Below, one piece after another: positions 13,104 through 18,029 of a DNA stretch of 18,029 nt. Numbering within the stretch: position 1 is the first letter of the stretch; each line of letters opens with the position of its first letter. The stretch spans positions 1 through 18,029 of the forward strand of contig JAPHSI010000003.1 in assembly GCA_026193155.1 (NCBI GenBank), in the 5' to 3' direction. Source of the DNA: Sulfurimonadaceae bacterium (GTDB lineage Bacteria > Campylobacterota > Campylobacteria > Campylobacterales > Sulfurimonadaceae). Below the pieces are notes generated by a model. The model searched no databases and was not told where the DNA came from. It saw only the letters and a program-made list of their open reading frames with translations. The position numbers were made by a program, and so were the translations under genes.

Positions 13104-14105
13104 CTAAATAATCTTTCTTTTAATATAATGTTTTAGAGAAGTTAATACTTCATAAGAAAATGTTTTTGCAGATTTTGCCATTATCCTTGCATCATCAAAT
13201 ATTAAAAGTTCATCTGCATCTGATAAAAAACTTGAGTTATCCATAGATATTCTACCAAGTAACTTTTCTCCATTTGGCGTTGTGTAGTTATTTGAACAAA
13301 GCCTGTGAAAACCATCTGCATATCCAAAGTCATAATTTGAAATTACACTGTTTTCATCTAAGGTACAAATTCCTCCATACCCTACTCTTTGACCTTTAAT
13401 AACTTTTCTTTGAGAATTTTTCTGAGCCCATAGACTAAGAACAGGTTTAAAAGTATCCGTATCAAAAACTTCACTTTCTAAACATCCATATATAGCAATT
13501 CCTACCCTAACCATATCTTCATCTATATTAGAGTGTCTCATCGTAGATGCAGAATTTGAAGAATGAAAACGTACATTTTCATAACCTAAATCTTTGAGTA
13601 TTTTCTTAGCTTTTTCAAAATTTTCATTTTGCCAAAACCACTCACTTGTTAACTCATCAGCACTTCTATGATGCGTAAATGCAGCTTCTAGTTTCAAATT
13701 TTTATTTTTTATAGCTTCTAATGCGTCTGGTAGTTCATCTAAGGAGACACCGTTTCTATGCATCCCTGTATCTATTTTCAACTCTACTTTTGTATTTTTT
13801 GGAAATTTATCTATTTTATTTATATCATTTATCGTATATCTTATTTTATCACTTGAAATTTGTGGTATGTCAGCTAATACTAATACATACTCAAAAAATT
13901 CTTCTATCATTTTTGCTTCAGGAATGCATCTAACTACTGCTTTAGTAATTCCGTACTCTTTTGCCATAGTAGCAACTTCTAATATTCCGTGTCCATAAGC
14001 ATTATCTTTTAAAACAACTGCTATTTTATCTTTGCTTTTAGTTTTATCTGCGATAATGTCAAGATTATTAAAAAAATGTTTTTTATTTAAAGTTATGTAA
14101 GCCAT
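13104..14105 (-). CDS. alr: Alanine racemase
   Basis: The protein has 333 residues, a little shorter than most Alr (about 350-370). The PLP lysine is K33 in VVLKDNAYGHG. The second catalytic residue should be the tyrosine in QRVGYGGIC. GIAIYGC, the start of the C-terminal beta domain with SLWAQ, and SMDNSS are also family patterns. It converts L- to D-alanine for peptidoglycan, in the cytoplasm. The stop lies one base from the stop of the convergent 135-aa gene. The start is 16 bases from the aguA start on the other strand. A TATAAT lies six bases before the ATG with no Shine-Dalgarno, so the message is probably leaderless. Confidence 0.93.
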   Translation of the reverse strand: MAYITLNKKHFFNNLDIIADKTKSKDKIAVVLKDNAYGHGILEVATMAKEYGITKAVVRCIPEAKMIEEFFEYVLVLADIPQISSDKIRYTINDINKIDKFPKNTKVELKIDTGMHRNGVSLDELPDALEAIKNKNLKLEAAFTHHRSADELTSEWFWQNENFEKAKKILKDLGYENVRFHSSNSASTMRHSNIDEDMVRVGIAIYGCLESEVFDTDTFKPVLSLWAQKNSQRKVIKGQRVGYGGICTLDENSVISNYDFGYADGFHRLCSNNYTTPNGEKLLGRISMDNSSFLSDADELLIFDDARIMAKSAKTFSYEVLTSLKHYIKRKII

Positions 14106-14111
14106 AAAGGA

Positions 14112-14117
14112 ATTATA
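14112..14117 (-). promoter_or_regulatory. Extended -10 box 6 nt before alr; predicted leaderless mRNA
   Basis: On the minus strand TTGG TATAAT TCCTTT ATG: an extended -10 (TGG before TATAAT) with only six bases to the start codon. Transcription would begin at or next to the A of the ATG. On the plus strand the same 16 bases hold the Shine-Dalgarno AAAGGA of aguA. Confidence 0.6.
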
Positions 14118-14121
14118 CCAA

Positions 14122-15123
14122 ATGAAAAGACTTGTTGCAGAGTTTGAAGGTCAAAGTTTTACACAAATAATTTTTCCCCATTATAATACCGATTGGAATT
14201 GTTGTTTGGAAGAAGCTCGAGAGAACTTTGTAAATATTATAAATACGATTATTAAATACCAAAAATGCCTGGTAATATGTGCTGATATAAAAGAAACAAA
14301 AAGCTATTTTAAAGAAAACAAAAATTTATATTTTGTAGAGTATGAAAGTGATGATTGTTGGTCAAGAGACACCTCTGCTTTGTGTGTTGAAAAGGATGGA
14401 GGAATAAACTTACTTGATTTTACATTTACAGGCTGGGGCTCAAAATTTGAAGCTGATAAAGACAATCTTTTAAGTAAGAATATCTCAAAATATTATTCAA
14501 AACCAACTACACAAATAGACTTTATACTTGAAGGTGGAGCTGTTGAGAGTAACGGTATAGATGCAATCCTTACAACAAGTGAGTGTATGCTAAATAAAAA
14601 CAGAAACAACACCTTAGATGCAATACAAATAACACAAAGATTAAATAAATACTTCGGTGCTACAAAAATCCATTATTTGAACCATGGATATTTGAGCGGC
14701 GATGATACAGACTCGCATATAGACACACTTGCTCGTTTTATAGATGCAAATACCATTATGTATGTAAAACCTCCAAAAGATGAAGATGATGAACACTTTG
14801 AAGAACTAAGCAAGATGGAAAATGAGCTAGAAGTTATTGCTAAAGAAAATAACTATAAACTTATATCTTTGCCATTTTGTGATACGGTATATTTTGAAGA
14901 GGAACGCTTACCTGCTACATATGCAAACTTTTTGTTTGTAAACGGTGCCGTATTAGTTCCGACTTATGGGATAAAACAAGATGAAGTTGCACTAAAAATT
15001 TTTAAAGATTATTTTATAAATAGAGATATTATAGGAATTGATTGTTCAACACTTATAAAACAACATGGCTCACTTCACTGCGTAACTATGAACTTTGCAA
15101 AAGATGTAGATATTATTTTGTAG
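14122..15123 (+). CDS. aguA: Agmatine deiminase
   Basis: The protein has 333 residues and belongs to the Porphyromonas-type peptidyl-arginine deiminase family. Active-site parts are present: DDCWSRDTSAL near the N-terminus, EGGAVESNG, GDDTDSHIDTLARF with H199, and the catalytic cysteine C320 in GSLHCVTMN. Without a secretion signal it fits the cytoplasmic agmatine deiminase, which turns agmatine into N-carbamoylputrescine in polyamine synthesis; no other polyamine gene is adjacent. The start has AAAGGA ten bases upstream, a rather long spacing, located in the 16-base gap to alr. Its promoter must therefore lie inside the alr coding region. The last 11 bases overlap the end of the small antisense gene at 15113-15247. 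Confidence 0.88.
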   Translation: MKRLVAEFEGQSFTQIIFPHYNTDWNCCLEEARENFVNIINTIIKYQKCLVICADIKETKSYFKENKNLYFVEYESDDCWSRDTSALCVEKDGGINLLDFTFTGWGSKFEADKDNLLSKNISKYYSKPTTQIDFILEGGAVESNGIDAILTTSECMLNKNRNNTLDAIQITQRLNKYFGATKIHYLNHGYLSGDDTDSHIDTLARFIDANTIMYVKPPKDEDDEHFEELSKMENELEVIAKENNYKLISLPFCDTVYFEEERLPATYANFLFVNGAVLVPTYGIKQDEVALKIFKDYFINRDIIGIDCSTLIKQHGSLHCVTMNFAKDVDIIL

Positions 15124-15247
15124 TATTTTGTTCCACTTTTGCATCTTCAACATCTAAAATCGCCATACCACTCATTATAAGATAGGTGGCTAAACCAAAA
15201 CCAATAGCTATTAATATGATTCTTCTCATTTTTTCTATTTTATTCAT
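15113..15247 (-). CDS. 44-residue single-span membrane protein
   Basis: A small reading frame: start ATG at 15245-15247, stop TAA at 15113-15115. Residues 1-9 are basic (MNKIEKMRR), 10-31 form one membrane helix (IILIAIGFGLATYLIMSGMAIL), and the tail is acidic/polar (DVEDAKVEQNTTK). The charge layout predicts N-in, C-out. It fills the gap between aguA and the receptor gene, with 11 bases overlapping the aguA end. An extended -10 (TGG TAAAAT) sits exactly six bases before the ATG with no Shine-Dalgarno, the same layout as alr. The shape (basic end, helix, tail) and the promoter make it a probable real gene. Function unknown; small proteins of this kind often assist membrane complexes, but nothing here says which. 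Confidence 0.6.
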   Translation of the reverse strand: MNKIEKMRRIILIAIGFGLATYLIMSGMAILDVEDAKVEQNTTK

Positions 15248-15253
15248 GACGAA

Positions 15254-15259
15254 ATTTTA
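15254..15259 (-). promoter_or_regulatory. Extended -10 box 6 nt before the 44-aa gene; predicted leaderless mRNA
   Basis: On the minus strand TTTTGG TAAAAT TTCGTC ATG. The TGG before the hexamer makes an extended -10. The layout matches that at alr: same TTGG, same six-base gap to the ATG. The 10-mer TCAAGTCAAT (15278-15287, this strand) lies 18 bases further upstream. Confidence 0.5.
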
Positions 15260-15348
15260 CCAAAATATTTTCAACATATTGACTTGAATTAACACTTTTT
15301 TAACAATTTTTTTATAAACTGAGCTCATAATAATTTTAAGGAAAGTTT

Positions 15349-17325
15349 ATGAAAAAGGTTATACCGTTATCACTTATGGCACTTAGTTTACTTGGTGCAC
15401 AAGAAACAGAATTAGAAAGTATAAGTGTTGAATCGACATATATTACAGAGGTTGCTAAAAAAGCTCAAACCTCAGCAGACCTTGCAGATGCAATTCGTAC
15501 AAAAGTACCCTCAGTTGATATGAATCGTCGTTCAGGGATAGCAAATGATATTATTATCCGTGGTCAAAAAAGAGATAATATATCTATCGAGGTTGACGGT
15601 ACTAAAGTTTGCGGTGCTTGTCCAAATAGAATGGACCCTCCTGTATCTCATATTTTAGCTTCTCAGATAGAAGATGTAGAAGTAATTGAAGGTCCTTATG
15701 ATGTTGAAACTTTTGGAACTATGAGCGGTGGTGTAAAAATTAAAACAAAAAAACCTGTTGCTAAAACTAAAACAGAGTTAAACCTTGGATTTGGTGCATG
15801 GGGATACAACAAAATAGGTGCAACAGTAAGTGGGGGTAACGATATTGTTCGTATTTTAGTAAGTGGTTCAAGTGAGAGTTCTGGACAATATGAAGATGGA
15901 AATGGTGATACCTTAACTGAACAAGCGATTACAAACGGTGCAATAACAGCCAACCAATATAAGACACAATATAAAGATATGGATGCTTATAAGAAAAAAA
16001 GTTTAATGACAAAAGTTTTCATAAATCCATTGCAGGATCACGAACTACGTCTTGGATATACTGCAAATAGAAGTGATAATGTTTTATATCCAAACACTCC
16101 TATGGATGCTGTTTTAGATGACTCTGATATCTACAATATTGAGTATAAAATCACAAATATTTCAGATATGTATAAAAACTTAAATATACAATTTTATAAA
16201 TCAACAGTAGTCCACCCGATGAGTAACCAATATAGAAACTCGTCAAATATGCCAACTATGGATACTACCAACGATATGGATTCTCAGATGCAAGGTCTTA
16301 AAATCATTAATACTTTAGATTTAGCCGGAATGAAAATGGATATCGGGCTTGATGGAAGTGAGAGAAAATGGAGTGGGGAGTATTATAATACAACAACGGG
16401 TGCATTTAAAGCGACTAGTATTGATGAAACTACTACTGAAAACATGGCTGTATTTGCTAAAATGAAAAAATCTTTTGGTTCATTAGATGTGAAATTTGGT
16501 ATGAGATACGATACTACTGACATTACAAATGTAAGTGCTGCATTTACAGATATAGATTTTAGTGCATTTAACGTAAATCTATTTACTAACTTAAATATAA
16601 ATAATTCAAATTCAGTATTTTTTGGTCTAGGTAAAGCTTCTCGTGTACCAGATGCAAGAGAGTTATACTTTAAAAAATCAGGCAATGTTATAGGGACTCC
16701 AACTCTGGATCAAACAACAAATACTCAACTAGATTTAGGCTATAAAGTACAATCTGAAAACTTTGAATTTAAAATCAAAGCCTTTTACTCTATGCTTAGT
16801 GATTATATCTACTACCATAAAGGTGTAGCAACAAATGCTTTTGACAATATAGATGCAACTATTTATGGTAGTGAAATAACTTCATCATATTACGCTACAG
16901 ATGAGATAAGTGTAGATGCTTCTATTGCATATAAAGTTGGGGAAAAAGATGAAGCTCTAAGTGGACAAACAGATACAAACTTAGCAGACATTGCACCATT
17001 ACGCGGTTCATTAGCACTTAACTATGAATATGCTCCAGACAGTATAGTAAAACTCGAGATGCAAGCCAGCGATAGATGGAGTGATTTTGACAGTGATAAC
17101 GGTGAACAAGAGTTAGCTGGATGGGCAGTTGCAAACCTTAAAATCAAACATGCTGTAAATAAACAATTTGATTTTACTCTTGGTGTGAATAATATAGGTG
17201 ATAATACTTACGCTATGAGTAATACATACGCAGATATTACACTTATCTCAACAGGTGGTGGAGATATTGTTCTTCTTAATGAACCTGGTCGTTATATTTA
17301 TACAAATATGGACTTTAAATTCTAA
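15349..17325 (+). CDS. TonB-dependent copper receptor, OprC/NosA-like
   Basis: The protein has 658 residues. After a signal peptide (about 1-17) comes a TonB-box-like stretch (LESISVES, 22-29) and a plug domain (DAIRTKVPSVDMNRRSG, IIIRGQKRDNISIEVDG, DVEVIEGPYDVETFGTMSGGVKI). Then follows a 22-strand-type barrel ending in phenylalanine (MDFKF). The plug holds CPNRMDPP with C91 and M95, and the barrel has HPM with H289 and M291. These match the CxxxM and HxM elements that bind copper in Pseudomonas OprC; NosA, which serves nitrous oxide reductase, is of the same family. So the likely substrate is copper rather than a siderophore. An additional cysteine, C88, lies just before (VCGAC). The start has AAGGAAAG eight or so bases upstream. 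The Fur-type box expected for iron receptors was not seen. Confidence 0.85.
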   Translation: MKKVIPLSLMALSLLGAQETELESISVESTYITEVAKKAQTSADLADAIRTKVPSVDMNRRSGIANDIIIRGQKRDNISIEVDGTKVCGACPNRMDPPVSHILASQIEDVEVIEGPYDVETFGTMSGGVKIKTKKPVAKTKTELNLGFGAWGYNKIGATVSGGNDIVRILVSGSSESSGQYEDGNGDTLTEQAITNGAITANQYKTQYKDMDAYKKKSLMTKVFINPLQDHELRLGYTANRSDNVLYPNTPMDAVLDDSDIYNIEYKITNISDMYKNLNIQFYKSTVVHPMSNQYRNSSNMPTMDTTNDMDSQMQGLKIINTLDLAGMKMDIGLDGSERKWSGEYYNTTTGAFKATSIDETTTENMAVFAKMKKSFGSLDVKFGMRYDTTDITNVSAAFTDIDFSAFNVNLFTNLNINNSNSVFFGLGKASRVPDARELYFKKSGNVIGTPTLDQTTNTQLDLGYKVQSENFEFKIKAFYSMLSDYIYYHKGVATNAFDNIDATIYGSEITSSYYATDEISVDASIAYKVGEKDEALSGQTDTNLADIAPLRGSLALNYEYAPDSIVKLEMQASDRWSDFDSDNGEQELAGWAVANLKIKHAVNKQFDFTLGVNNIGDNTYAMSNTYADITLISTGGGDIVLLNEPGRYIYTNMDFKF

Positions 17326-17335
17326 GTTTATTACC

Positions 17336-17363
17336 AAGTCGTAATCTTTTTAGATTACGGCTT
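17336..17363. terminator. Hairpin between the convergent receptor and diguanylate cyclase genes
   Basis: CGTAATCT (17340-17347) and AGATTACG (17352-17359) are perfect inverted copies around TTTT. With one G-U pair the stem extends to 12 pairs (17336-17363). It contains the stop codon of the cyclase gene (17355-17357). It fits a two-way terminator, although no long T-run follows on either strand. Confidence 0.55.
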
Positions 17364-18029
17364 AGCCTTATATTCAGATATAACTATACAGTCTCTTCCA
17401 TATTTTTTTCCATCATAAAGTGCTATATCAGCCCTTGCTAAAACTTCATCAAAGTTCTCATTTTCTTCTTTTTGGGCAATCCCAAATGTCAATGTAACTT
17501 TTATATCCTTTGTATCGTTACACTCAAATGACAAATCATCAATGCTTTTTTGGATCCTGTCTACTAATATTTTTGCATCTTCTTTTGTAGAACCGGGCAT
17601 AAAAAATAAAAATTCTTCTCCACCCCAACGTGAGAGTGTATCTTCTTGACGGATACAATTAGTTAATTTTTTAGAAACTTCCACTAATACTTCATCTCCA
17701 CAGTGATGTCCGTAATTATCATTTATTTTTTTAAAAAAATCTATATCTGCCAAAACTATACTCAAAGGTCTAGATTCTCTTTTTGAAAATTCATATTCAA
17801 CTATAGAGTCTATATATCTTCTGTTATTTAAACCTGTCAACTGGTCTTTTGTTGCATAAGAGTACAACTGTTTTTCAGTTTCTAAATCTATGTAAATAAA
17901 ATAATACATAAAAGGGACAGAAAAGAGTAAAAGGCCAAAAAGGTTTAAGACTCTTATAGTGAAAAGAGTATCCGAATCTATAACATAAACAGGTAGTGCA
18001 TTTAAAAATACCAACTCTAATACAAAGAA
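17355..18029 (-). CDS. Membrane-anchored diguanylate cyclase, GGDEF domain (5' end outside window)
   Basis: The frame is open to the end of the window, so the start lies beyond it; 224 residues are visible. The first ~50 are hydrophobic with at least one clear membrane helix (VLNLFGLLLFSVPFMYYFIYI). After a short linker the GGDEF domain begins (YATKDQLTGLNNRRYID). It has the metal-binding IVLADIDFFKKINDNYGHHCGDEVL, the active loop RWGGEEF and, five residues before this, RQED, the inhibitory RxxD site. It should thus make cyclic di-GMP from GTP and be subject to product inhibition. A TTG at 18012-18014 exists inside the frame, but the frame runs on upstream without a stop, so I treat the gene as partial. 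The sensor part, which would tell the signal, is not in view. Confidence 0.9.
   Translation of the reverse strand, partial: FFVLELVFLNALPVYVIDSDTLFTIRVLNLFGLLLFSVPFMYYFIYIDLETEKQLYSYATKDQLTGLNNRRYIDSIVEYEFSKRESRPLSIVLADIDFFKKINDNYGHHCGDEVLVEVSKKLTNCIRQEDTLSRWGGEEFLFFMPGSTKEDAKILVDRIQKSIDDLSFECNDTKDIKVTLTFGIAQKEENENFDEVLARADIALYDGKKYGRDCIVISEYKAKP

Noticed and set aside
15296..15348. Fur box before the TonB-dependent receptor
   Set aside because: A few TAAT/ATTA words are present, but no 19-base inverted repeat close to the consensus. The receptor's motifs point to copper, not iron.
1..18029. CRISPR array, tRNA genes, insertion sequences, toxin-antitoxin or restriction genes
   Set aside because: Both strands were read for regularly spaced repeats, cloverleaf-type RNA ends, transposase motifs and known defence motifs; none was found.

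Overview
The window is AT-rich bacterial chromosome (about two thirds A+T by eye), most likely from a Campylobacterota (Epsilonproteobacteria) of the Sulfurimonas type. The basis is the LPP20-family lipoprotein cluster, the argF-hemB / ribA-rsmG arrangement (an order I recall from Campylobacter jejuni), the short HPF, HemJ as the protoporphyrinogen oxidase, and the number of small and multiheme c-type cytochromes. This assignment is inference; there is no rRNA in the window to confirm it. No tRNA, rRNA, CRISPR array, integrase or insertion sequence was seen. The window is dense with ordinary core genes. What is unusual lies mainly in the intergenic and leader regions.

Layout. 1-411: 3' part of a TerB + J-domain (DjlA-like) co-chaperone gene. 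497-1242: a translationally overlapping pair, a periplasmic thioredoxin-fold protein and a monoheme cytochrome c, behind a leader hairpin that covers the ribosome binding site. 1265-1711 (-): purine phosphoribosyltransferase. 1787-3824: three consecutive LPP20-like lipoprotein genes. 3941-5422: der (EngA), followed by five tiled hairpins at 5414-5563. 5583-6950 (-): hpf, an outer-membrane beta-barrel gene and hemJ, apparently one operon. 7102-8061: trpS. 8074-11238 (-): hemB, argF and a pentaheme cytochrome c. 11314-13102: ribA, rsmG, a 75-aa membrane-anchored zinc-finger-like protein and an unrecognised 135-aa protein, tightly packed. 13104-14105 (-): alr, divergent from aguA (14122-15123). 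15113-15247 (-): a 44-aa single-span membrane protein. 15349-17325: a TonB-dependent receptor carrying the copper-site motifs of OprC/NosA. 17355-18029 (-): 3' part of a membrane-anchored diguanylate cyclase gene.

How it fits together. Many genes serve translation and ribosomes (der, hpf, trpS, rsmG), haem and cytochromes (hemB, hemJ, two c-type cytochromes, a thioredoxin-fold partner), and amino acid, cofactor or wall metabolism (argF, ribA, alr, aguA, phosphoribosyltransferase). The OprC-like receptor suggests copper import, as would suit copper enzymes of respiration. Points to look at first: (1) a nearly identical promoter module of about 35 bp in front of both der and trpS; (2) three genes (phosphoribosyltransferase, alr, the 44-aa protein) whose -10 box lies 6-7 nt from the start codon with no Shine-Dalgarno, which suggests leaderless mRNAs; (3) the hairpin array after der; (4) the leader hairpin at 459-494.
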